DNA of 13,075 nt from Acidimicrobiia bacterium. Lineage in GTDB: Bacteria > Actinomycetota > Acidimicrobiia > Acidimicrobiales > Acidimicrobilacustridaceae. Location of the stretch: NCBI GenBank assembly GCA_018882825.1, contig VERC01000037.1:1-13075 (forward strand). The letters run 5' to 3'. The notes below the pieces were generated by a model. That model made no database searches. It saw only the letters and a program-made list of their open reading frames with translations, and had not been told where the DNA came from. The position numbers were made by a program, and so were the translations under genes. Below are positions 1 to 6,297 of this stretch, piece after piece. The stretch's first letter is position 1. Each line of letters starts with the position of its first letter.

Positions 1-234
1 ATCCTGCTCGACGGTGCCGACGCGGTGATCGCCCAGCAGGAGATTCTCGACGTCGGTGTCAACGACATCCGGGTGGGCATGCACGTGGAGATCGTGTGGG
101 CCCCCGAGGGTCAGCGCAACGTCGACGACATCGACAACCGGAGCCGGGGCAGCGGCGGTGACGCCATCCTCGGCTGGCGTCCCACTGGTGAGCCGGACGA
201 ACCGGCCGATCTCTATCTGGAACGGATGATGTGA
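1..234 (+). CDS. DUF35 / Zn-ribbon OB-fold protein, C-terminal end (partial, 5' cut)
   Basis: The reading frame is open from base 1 to the TGA at 232-234 and gives about 77 residues. It starts in the middle of the OB-fold: a segment beginning LLDGAD, then a strand-rich stretch with RVGMHVEIVWAPEGQR, then a polar tail. This matches the C-terminal OB-fold of DUF35 (Zn-ribbon domain-containing OB-fold) proteins; the N-terminal zinc ribbon lies outside the window. In this family such proteins sit beside thiolase-like enzymes, bind acyl-CoA and form a complex with them, as in the Ltp2-DUF35 aldolase of sterol side-chain degradation. The stop codon overlaps the next gene's ATG (TGATG at 232-236), so the two are probably translationally coupled and their products probably work together. 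The family call is fairly secure; the substrate is unknown. Confidence 0.8.
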   Translation: MLLDGADAVIAQQEILDVGVNDIRVGMHVEIVWAPEGQRNVDDIDNRSRGSGGDAILGWRPTGEPDEPADLYLERMM

Positions 235-1304
235 TGGCACCCACAGAGAACGACATCGCCATCGTCGGTTTCGCGCAGACCGCGCCCGACCGACGCACCA
301 ACCTCACCGAGGCCGACTTGGTGCTCCGCTCGATCAAGCAGGTCATGGCCGACGTCGGTATCGACAAGTCCGAGATCGGGTTCACCGTCTCGGGTTCGTG
401 CGACTACCTGAGCGGTCAGGGCTTCTCGTTCGTGCAGAACACCGACGCCTACGGGATGGTGCCGGCCATCAACGAGTCCCATGTGGAGATGGACGGGGCG
501 TGGGCCATGTACGAGGCCTATGTCCGGTTGCTCCAGGGCGACATCGACGTGGCCATCGCCATCGGCGTGGGCAAGAACTCCAACTCCGATCCGGAGACGC
601 TGTTCACGGTGGAGTTCGACCCCTACTACCTGACGCCGCTCGGAGCCGACACGTGGTCGCTGGCCGCGCTGCAGGCCCGGGCGCTCATCGATGCCGGCAA
701 GGCCACCGAGCGTGACTTCGCCGAGGTCGTGGTTCGCAATCGCGCCGCGGCCAAGGCGAACCCGTACGCCCAGCTCAGCGGTGACTTCTCCGTCGACGAA
801 CTGCTGGCCGCCGACTACGTCCGCAACCCGTTGCGCAAGGCCGACCTGCCCCCGACCACCGATCAGGCGGCTGCCGTGATCCTGGCTCGGGGAAAGCGGG
901 CCTATGACCTGTGCGAGCGTCCGGCGTGGATCACCGGTATCGACCATCGCATCGAGGCGCACCTGCCCACGATGCGATCCGACATCACCACCTCGGTCTC
1001 GACCCGGCTCGCCGGGCAGGGCGCCGGCGTGGGCTCGGCGCCGATCGAGGTGGCGGAGCTGCATGCGCCGTTCAGCTTCCAGGAGTTGATCCTGCGCGAG
1101 TCGCTCGGTCTCGACGCCTCGACCGAGGTCAACCCGTCGGGTGGTGCGCTCGCCGCCCACGCCGTCATGGTCGCCGGTCTCGTCCGTGTGGGCGAGGCGG
1201 CCGACCAGATCATCAAGAACGGCCGCAACCGGACACTGGCCCATGCCACGTCCGGGCCGTGCCTGCAGCAGAACCTCGTGTGCGTCCTGGAGGGTGACCG
1301 ATGA
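234..1304 (+). CDS. Thiolase-fold lipid-transfer protein, Ltp4-like (356 aa)
   Basis: This is a thiolase-superfamily protein of the SCP2/lipid-transfer type. It opens with the typical strand DIAIVGFAQT and has the thiolase C-terminal signature NPSGGALAAHAVMVAG at residues 300-315, then SGPCLQQN at 340-347. Length and position behind DUF35 and ahead of a second thiolase fit mycobacterial Ltp4 (Rv3522). Where thiolases carry the nucleophilic Cys (CSTGS-type motif), residues 83-91 read HVEMDGAWA, so the cysteine seems replaced. The GHP histidine motif is also altered (AAHAV). Family knowledge says such proteins may catalyse retro-aldol cleavage of acyl-CoAs or be inactive partners. ATG 234 is chosen because it overlaps the upstream stop; GTG 231 is an alternative. 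The weak RBS-like GGAACGG precedes it. The gene overlaps the next by ATGA at 1301-1304. Confidence 0.88.
   Translation: MAPTENDIAIVGFAQTAPDRRTNLTEADLVLRSIKQVMADVGIDKSEIGFTVSGSCDYLSGQGFSFVQNTDAYGMVPAINESHVEMDGAWAMYEAYVRLLQGDIDVAIAIGVGKNSNSDPETLFTVEFDPYYLTPLGADTWSLAALQARALIDAGKATERDFAEVVVRNRAAAKANPYAQLSGDFSVDELLAADYVRNPLRKADLPPTTDQAAAVILARGKRAYDLCERPAWITGIDHRIEAHLPTMRSDITTSVSTRLAGQGAGVGSAPIEVAELHAPFSFQELILRESLGLDASTEVNPSGGALAAHAVMVAGLVRVGEAADQIIKNGRNRTLAHATSGPCLQQNLVCVLEGDR
1289..1294 (+). promoter_or_regulatory. Ribosome binding site for the second thiolase-like gene
   Basis: GGAGGG lies 6 nt before ATG 1301, inside the end of the preceding gene. It supports 1301 as the start and suggests independent initiation as well as coupling through the ATGA overlap. 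Confidence 0.6.
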
Positions 1305-2458
1305 GCCATCAGCCCGTAGCCGTCGTCGGTGTGGGGCAGACCCACCACAAGCGCAAGCGCGCCGACGTCTCCATCGCCGGTCTCGTACGCGAGGCCGCTC
1401 AGCGCGCCCTCGAGGACGCCAACATGGACTGGGGTGATGTCGAGGCCGTCGTGCTCGGCAAGGCCCCTGACTTCTTCGAGGGCGTCATGAAGCCCGAGAT
1501 GTACCTCGCCGACGCGCTCGGTGCGGTGAACAAGCCCATGTTCCGCGTGCACACCGCCGGCTCGGTCGGTGGTTCGACCGGCATCGTCGCCTCGCACCTC
1601 GTGTCGAGCGGGCGCCACAAGCGGGTGTTGGCCGTCGCCTTCGAGAAGCAGTCGGAGGGCAACGCCCAGTTCGCCCTCGGTGGCGGCAAGGGCGCGTCCA
1701 TCGGTGCCGGTGGCGCCTTCGCTCCGTTCATCCGCGCCTACATCCGTCGCTCGGGTGCGCCCGAGGACATCGGCTGGATGGTGGCGGTGAAGGACCGTCT
1801 CAACGGTGCCAAGAACCCGTACGCGCATCTCAAGTTGGCCGACATCACGATCGACAAGGTGAAGGAGTCCCCGATGATGTGGGATCCCCTCCGCTTCCTC
1901 GAGTCGTGCCCGTCGTCGGACGGGGCCTGCGCCATCGTGTTCGGTGACGAGGACACGGCCAAGAAGGCGTCCAAGCCTCCCGCCTGGGTGCTGGCCACGG
2001 CCATGAAGTCCGAGCCCGGGTGGTACTCGGGTCGCGACGCGGTCAACCCGCAGGCGGCGCATGCCTGTGCGGCCGAGATCTACAAGCAGGTGGGCATCAC
2101 CAACCCCCGCGAGCAGATCGACTGCGCCGAGTTGTACGTGCCGTTCAGCTGGTACGAGCCGATGTGGCTCGAGGCCCATGACATCGCCGCTCCCGGAGAG
2201 GGCTGGAAGATGACCCAGTCGGGGGCCACGGCCCTCGACGGTGACTTCCCGGTCAACATGTCCGGTGGCGTGCTCTCGTCGAACCCGATCGGTGCGTCCG
2301 GTCTGCTGCGGTTCGCCGAGGCGGCCCTGCAGGTGCGGGGACTGGCCGATGAGCATCAGGTGCCCGGAGCCAAGTTGGCCCTGGCCCAGGCCTACGGCGC
2401 CAATGCGCAGTTCTATTCGATGTGGGCGGTCGGTTCGTCGCTCGATCCTCTGGGTTGA
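1301..2458 (+). CDS. Thiolase-fold lipid-transfer protein, Ltp3-like (385 aa)
   Basis: This is a second SCP2/thiolase-family protein. Its N-terminus PVAVVGVGQTHHKRK, the KAPDFFEGVMKPE stretch (residues 54-66), HTAGSVGGST (84-93) and KDRLNGAKNPYAHL (164-177) recall mycobacterial Ltp3 (Rv3523). The length, 385 against about 394 residues, also fits. At the nucleophile position, HTAGSVGGST has no cysteine. The C-terminal motif NMSGGVLSSNPIGASG (319-334) has Asn where classical thiolases have the His of GHP. A normal thiolytic mechanism is therefore unlikely; an aldolase, a hydrolase or a structural partner of the preceding protein and DUF35 are options. The likely pathway is degradation of a sterol or other cyclic or branched acyl-CoA, inferred from family and order. 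A strong RBS and the ATGA overlap support the start. It is the last gene before a 70-bp gap. Confidence 0.88.
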   Translation: MSHQPVAVVGVGQTHHKRKRADVSIAGLVREAAQRALEDANMDWGDVEAVVLGKAPDFFEGVMKPEMYLADALGAVNKPMFRVHTAGSVGGSTGIVASHLVSSGRHKRVLAVAFEKQSEGNAQFALGGGKGASIGAGGAFAPFIRAYIRRSGAPEDIGWMVAVKDRLNGAKNPYAHLKLADITIDKVKESPMMWDPLRFLESCPSSDGACAIVFGDEDTAKKASKPPAWVLATAMKSEPGWYSGRDAVNPQAAHACAAEIYKQVGITNPREQIDCAELYVPFSWYEPMWLEAHDIAAPGEGWKMTQSGATALDGDFPVNMSGGVLSSNPIGASGLLRFAEAALQVRGLADEHQVPGAKLALAQAYGANAQFYSMWAVGSSLDPLG

Positions 2459-2477
2459 GTTCGGTCCGATGACGTGA

Positions 2478-2505
2478 CGGAGGCGGCCCGATCGGGTCGC
2501 CTCCG
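2478..2505 (+). promoter_or_regulatory. Near-perfect 28-bp palindrome: candidate operator or terminator hairpin
   Basis: Arms CGGAGGCG (2478-2485) and CGCCTCCG (2498-2505) are fully complementary. Inside them CCC (2487-2489) pairs with GGG (2494-2496) around a central GATC, and the only mismatch is G2486/T2497, which would be a G-U pair in RNA. As DNA it is a 14-bp half-site palindrome with 13 matches and no spacer. As RNA it would be a 12-pair hairpin with a 4-nt loop. It begins 19 bp after the ltp3-like stop and ends 23 bp before ATG 2529. No T-tract follows, so a textbook terminator is not seen, although actinobacterial terminators often lack one. Its place in front of an operon that encodes a MarR repressor makes an operator equally plausible. 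Confidence 0.6.
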
Positions 2506-2528
2506 ACGCGTCCCGGTCGGGGGTGGTG

Positions 2529-3371
2529 ATGACGATGACGACAGCACTGGTGCTCGGTGGCGGTGGAGTCGCCGGGATCGCGTGGGAGATCGGTGTCCTC
2601 GACGCGCTGGCGCACGCCGGCGTGGACCTCACCGTGGCCGAACGCATCGTGGGCACCTCCGCCGGTGCGGCCGTCGGTGCGCAGTTGTGCACGGGCGAGT
2701 CACTCGAGTCGTTGTGCGCGCGACAACTGGTGCCGGTCGAGCACAGCGGTGAGTTGTCGATCGACAGCAGTCTCGACGGACTGCTCGAGCAGTTCGCCGC
2801 CTGCTTCGAGGGTGCGCCCGACGAGATCGAACTGCGACGGCGATTGGGACGGGTGGCGCTCGACGCCCCCACCGTCGAGGAGTCGGCCCGTCGCGCAGTC
2901 ATCGAGTCCCGCCTGTCGGTCCACGAGTGGTCGGCCCGCGACCTGCGCGTCACCGCCGTCGATGCCCACTCCGGCGAGTTCCGCGTGTTCGACCGCACCT
3001 CCGGGGTGCCGCTCGTCGACGCGGTGGCGGCCAGTTGCGCGGTGCCCGGCATCTGGCCCCCGGTCACCATCGGCACATCGCGCTTCATCGACGGTGGGAT
3101 GCGCAGCGGTACCAATGCCGACCTCGTCGAGGGTGCCGACGTGGTCGTGATCCTGGCGCCGTTCCCCGGCGGGTTCGGGCCGACCGTCGAGGGCGAGGCG
3201 GCCGCGCTGCGAGCGGCGGGCGCGGTCGTCGAGGTCATCGCCGCCGACGTGACCTCGCTGGCCGCCTTCGGCACCAACGTGCTCGATCCCGCCACCCGAG
3301 CCCCGGCGCTGCGCGAGGGACGTCGTCAGGGCGCGCTCGAGCACGAGCGCATCGCGGCGGTGTGGTCGTGA
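2529..3371 (+). CDS. Patatin-like phospholipase / acylhydrolase (280 aa)
   Basis: This is a serine lipid acyl hydrolase of the patatin family. The glycine-rich oxyanion loop GGGGVAG is at residues 10-16. The nucleophile elbow GTSAG (42-46) has catalytic Ser44, and the second dyad residue is Asp188 in DGG (188-190). No signal peptide is seen, so it should be cytosolic, acting on lipid or acyl-ester substrates and releasing a carboxylic acid that the ligase two genes downstream could activate. ATG 2529 is chosen from several clustered starts (GTG 2523, GTG 2526, ATG 2529, ATG 2535). The G-run at about 2519-2523 would serve 2529 or 2535, so the exact start is uncertain. Its TGA overlaps the GTG of the next gene (GTGA 3368-3371). 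Substrate unknown. Confidence 0.88.
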   Translation: MTMTTALVLGGGGVAGIAWEIGVLDALAHAGVDLTVAERIVGTSAGAAVGAQLCTGESLESLCARQLVPVEHSGELSIDSSLDGLLEQFAACFEGAPDEIELRRRLGRVALDAPTVEESARRAVIESRLSVHEWSARDLRVTAVDAHSGEFRVFDRTSGVPLVDAVAASCAVPGIWPPVTIGTSRFIDGGMRSGTNADLVEGADVVVILAPFPGGFGPTVEGEAAALRAAGAVVEVIAADVTSLAAFGTNVLDPATRAPALREGRRQGALEHERIAAVWS

Positions 3372-3862
3372 CGCGGTCCACGCCGTCGGAGACGGCCGAA
3401 CTGCTCCGTCGTCTGCGCGAGGACATGGGATCGTTGCGCCGCATCACCGGGAGTCAACGACTCGACCGGTTGATCGCGGCCCGCTCGGGGGTGTCGATCG
3501 GCGTCGCCGCCGTCGCCGTGCTCGGCAAGGTCATCGAGGACGGACCCATGCGCATGTCCGACCTGGCCGAGGCCGTCCGCACCCAACCGGCCGCGCTGAC
3601 CCGACAGGTCCAGGCGCTGGAGGCCGAGGGCTTCGTGGAGCGGGCCGCCGATCCCGCCGACGGCCGGGCCTCGGTGGTGACGGCCACGGCTGCGGGGCGC
3701 GTCGCCCATCGTCGCATCGAGGCGGCCAATGACGAGTTGATGGCCGAGCAGCTCGACGACTGGACGACCGAGGAACTGGCCGAACTGGTCGATCATCTCG
3801 ATCGACTGGTCGCCGATCTGCGCGCCGTGCCGGCGTCGCGTCGCCCCCGGGCCGTCGGATGA
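3368..3862 (+). CDS. MarR-family transcriptional regulator (164 aa)
   Basis: The length and all-helical plus winged-helix layout are those of a MarR repressor. An N-terminal dimerisation helix (about residues 7-30) is followed by a winged helix-turn-helix. MSDLAEAV (63-70) and TQPAALTRQVQALEAEGFV (72-90) form the helix-turn-helix and recognition helix. DPADGRASVVTATAAG (95-110) is the wing, including the DxRA-like DGRA typical of MarR. A C-terminal dimerisation helix ends at about 153. MarR regulators commonly bind phenolic, aromatic or acyl-CoA ligands and repress their own operon; here the obvious targets are the flanking lipase and ligase genes. GTG 3368 overlaps the upstream stop by GTGA and is preferred over GTG 3362. 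The end overlaps the ligase start by ATGA (3859-3862). Confidence 0.9.
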   Translation: MTRSTPSETAELLRRLREDMGSLRRITGSQRLDRLIAARSGVSIGVAAVAVLGKVIEDGPMRMSDLAEAVRTQPAALTRQVQALEAEGFVERAADPADGRASVVTATAAGRVAHRRIEAANDELMAEQLDDWTTEELAELVDHLDRLVADLRAVPASRRPRAVG

Positions 3863-5496
3863 GCGAGGGCGGGTCCATCGGCGCCGCGCCCGATGCGGTG
3901 GCCGAGTACCACGAGCGGGGCTGGTGGGGCGATGACACCGTCGGCTCGCTGGTGCGTCGATGGGCCGAGGAACGGCCGGGGGCTGCGGCCTACATCGCCG
4001 ACGGACGTCGGTACACATGGGCCGAGTACGACCGCGATGCCGATGTCATCGCCCGGACCCTGGCGGCCGGTGGCGCGATGCCGGGTGACCGGATCGCCGT
4101 GATGCTGCCCGATGGGCCGGCGGTACACGCCGTGTTCGTCGGCATCGAACGCGCCGGATGCGTGGCGGTGGGGATCGGGGCCCGGGCCGGTGACCGCGAG
4201 GTGGTCCACCTGCTCGGACTCACCGGTGCCCGCACGCTGGTGACATCCCCGCAGCAGCACGGTCGTCGGGCCGAGGATCTGCGCGACGCGCTGGCGGCCC
4301 TGGGCCGGATGATCGATCGTCTCGTGCTCGTCGGTGTCGACGCGGTCGTTGTCGATCCCGCGCTGCCGGTGGGCATCACGATCGATCCCGACGCGCCACT
4401 GCACCCGCTCGGCCCCGACGATCTGTTCCTGTTGAACTCCACCTCGGGCACGACCGGTCTGCCCAAGTGCGTCATGCACACGCAGAACCGATGGTTCTAC
4501 TTCCATCGTCTGGCGGCGGCGGCCGGTGACTTCGCCGACGACGAGGTGTTCTTCGGCGCCCTGCCGGCCCCGTTCGGGTTCGGCCTGTGGACGGCCCACT
4601 TCACCCCGTGCGCGCTCGGTGTGCCGACGGTGGTCATGGACCGGTTCGATGCCGACGAGGCGCTCGATCTCATCGAACGTGAACGCGTCACCGTGCTGTG
4701 TTGCGTGAGCACGCAGTTCATCATGTTGCTGAACGCGCAGGCGCAGCGGCCGCGCGACCTGTCGTCGTTGCGGTCGATGTTCACCGGCGGTGAGGCGGTG
4801 CCCTTCGAACGGGCCGCCGAGTTCGAGGAGGCGACCGGGGCCAAGGTCCTGCAGTTCTACGGCTCCAACGAGACCGGCGCGCTCAGTCACACGTCCCACG
4901 CCTCCGGACGCGACGAGCGTCTCCGCACTGCCGGCCGGGTCATCCCCGAGATGCAGGTGCGTCTGCTCGATCCCGGGACGCACGACGGTGTCGCACCGGG
5001 CGTCGTCGAGGGCCAACCGGCGTGCCGGGGACCGGCCACTGCGCTCGGCTACTGGGGTGACGAGACCGCCAACGCCGCGTTGTTCACCGCCGACGGCTGG
5101 ATGTTGATGGGCGACATCGTGCGCATCGAGGACGACGTCCTCACCGTGATCGGGCGTACGTCCGACTTCATCATCCGTGGCGGCAAGAACATCAGTGCGC
5201 CGGCGGTGGAGGCCGAGGTGGCCACGCACCCCGCGGTGGCGATGGTGGCGGCGGTGGCCTTCCCCGATCCGGTGTTCGGTGAGCGGGTGTGCGCCTACGT
5301 CGAACTCCGGCCCGGTCGCGCGCTCACCCTCGACGATCTCGTCGGCCACCTGCGTGACCGGTCGGTCACCCGCGAGTGGTGGCCCGAGCACCTCGTGATC
5401 GTCGACCAGTTGCCGCGCTCCTCGGGGGGCAAGGTGGCCAAGGGTGACCTGAAGGGCGATGCCGCCCGGCGTTCGGCCGAACTCCACGGCGGCTGA
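3859..5496 (+). CDS. Acyl-CoA synthetase / AMP-dependent ligase (545 aa)
   Basis: This is an ANL-superfamily adenylate-forming enzyme, predicted to activate a carboxylic acid with ATP and CoA. The core motifs are in order: the P-loop STSGTTGLPK (194-203), YGSNETG (334-340), GWMLMGD with Asp419, and the hinge region GRTSDFIIRGGKNI (432-445). The C-terminal PRSSGGKVAKGDL carries the probable catalytic Lys525. Length is normal for free-standing acyl-CoA ligases such as FadD or cyclohexanecarboxylate/benzoate-type enzymes. The acid cannot be told from sequence. ATG 3859 overlaps the marR stop. Coupling to a lipase and a MarR regulator, next to the Ltp-like block, suggests entry of an acid into CoA-dependent degradation. 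The stop lies 4 bp from the convergent stop of the minus-strand dehydrogenase gene. Confidence 0.93.
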   Translation: MSEGGSIGAAPDAVAEYHERGWWGDDTVGSLVRRWAEERPGAAAYIADGRRYTWAEYDRDADVIARTLAAGGAMPGDRIAVMLPDGPAVHAVFVGIERAGCVAVGIGARAGDREVVHLLGLTGARTLVTSPQQHGRRAEDLRDALAALGRMIDRLVLVGVDAVVVDPALPVGITIDPDAPLHPLGPDDLFLLNSTSGTTGLPKCVMHTQNRWFYFHRLAAAAGDFADDEVFFGALPAPFGFGLWTAHFTPCALGVPTVVMDRFDADEALDLIERERVTVLCCVSTQFIMLLNAQAQRPRDLSSLRSMFTGGEAVPFERAAEFEEATGAKVLQFYGSNETGALSHTSHASGRDERLRTAGRVIPEMQVRLLDPGTHDGVAPGVVEGQPACRGPATALGYWGDETANAALFTADGWMLMGDIVRIEDDVLTVIGRTSDFIIRGGKNISAPAVEAEVATHPAVAMVAAVAFPDPVFGERVCAYVELRPGRALTLDDLVGHLRDRSVTREWWPEHLVIVDQLPRSSGGKVAKGDLKGDAARRSAELHGG

Positions 5497-5505
5497 ACGC
5501 TCAGC
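5492..5505. repeat. Short inverted repeat spanning two convergent stop codons
   Basis: GCTGA (5492-5496) and TCAGC (5501-5505) flank ACGC. The arms contain the TGA stops of both convergent genes, so part of the symmetry is automatic. It could form only a 5-bp hairpin, weak as a bidirectional terminator. No longer hairpin is visible in the 4-bp gap. Confidence 0.3.
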
Positions 5506-6277
5506 GGGCGGTCCAACCCCCGTCGACCATCACCACGGCACCGGTCATGAAACTGCCCGCATCCGAGGCCAACAGCAGCAGGGCGCCGTCGATCTCGTCG
5601 ACCTGACCGACGCGCATCATCGGTGTGTTGTTCTCGATGAAGGCCGTGCCTGCATCGGTGGCGGTGAGGTCCTCGATCATCTCGGTGGCGAACCATCCCG
5701 GACAGATGGCGTTGACGCGCACACCCTTTCGGGCCCACTGCAGTCCCATCTCGCGGGTGAGATTGACGAGGCCACCCTTCGCCGCCGTGTAGCCGGAGTC
5801 CTTGGCCGGTGTGGCGCCCACGATGCCGAGGATCGACGCGATGTTGACGATCGAGCCGCGCCGACGCTCGACCATCGACGCACCGATCATCTTCATGAGA
5901 TGCCACGACGCCGTGAGGTTGAGTTCGATCATCCGGGAGAAGTCGTCGAGTGACTCCTGCTCGATCGGCGTGGCGTTCACCGCGCCGGCGTTGTTGACGA
6001 GGATGTCGATCGGTCCCATACGTTCGACGACCTCGGCGACGAGACGTTCCCGTTCCCCGGCGACGGTGAGGTCGGCGGGGAAGGTGATGATCCGATCCGA
6101 GGTGGCCGCCAGCTCGGCCAGTCGTTCGACACGTCGGGCGGTGGCGGCGACGGTCGCCCCGGCGCCGGCCAGCACCCGGGCCATGCGATGGCCCAGACCC
6201 GACGATGCCCCCGTCACCAGCGCCACCCGGCCGGTGAGGTCGAACAGTGCCGACGGTGGGCGGACCTCCGAGGACAC
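5501..6277 (-). CDS. Short-chain dehydrogenase/reductase, SDR family (258 aa)
   Basis: This is a classical SDR, an NAD(P)-dependent oxidoreductase in the cytosol. TGASSGLG (22-29) is the Rossmann cofactor loop and NNAG (95-98) the structural motif. The catalytic set is Asn120, Ser148 (NIAS), Tyr163 and Lys167 (YTAAK). The C-terminus has MVDGGW. The basic residues ARR at 47-49 after the second strand hint at NADP preference, which is inference. Start is taken as GTG 6277, giving MSSEVRPPSALFDLTGRVALVTG, a normal SDR N-terminus; upstream sequence in frame reads as non-protein until the dxs stop. No clear RBS is seen. It begins 20 bp after dxs and is probably co-transcribed with it. Substrate unknown (3-oxoacyl, hydroxysteroid or polyol types are all possible). 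Confidence 0.88.
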   Translation of the reverse strand: MSSEVRPPSALFDLTGRVALVTGASSGLGHRMARVLAGAGATVAATARRVERLAELAATSDRIITFPADLTVAGERERLVAEVVERMGPIDILVNNAGAVNATPIEQESLDDFSRMIELNLTASWHLMKMIGASMVERRRGSIVNIASILGIVGATPAKDSGYTAAKGGLVNLTREMGLQWARKGVRVNAICPGWFATEMIEDLTATDAGTAFIENNTPMMRVGQVDEIDGALLLLASDAGSFMTGAVVMVDGGWTAR

Positions 6278-6297
6278 GGGGTGGTGCCGGGCCCGGC

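Noticed and set aside
902..3295. A 797-codon open frame on the minus strand across the thiolase-like and patatin genes
   Set aside because: It is antisense to well-supported genes, crosses their boundaries, and its translation is low-complexity Arg/Ser/Thr/Gly-rich with no family resemblance. Long antisense frames are expected at this GC content.
3793..5487. A 564-codon minus-strand frame opposite the acyl-CoA synthetase gene
   Set aside because: His/Arg/Gly-rich shadow of a gene with all expected catalytic motifs; no domain visible.
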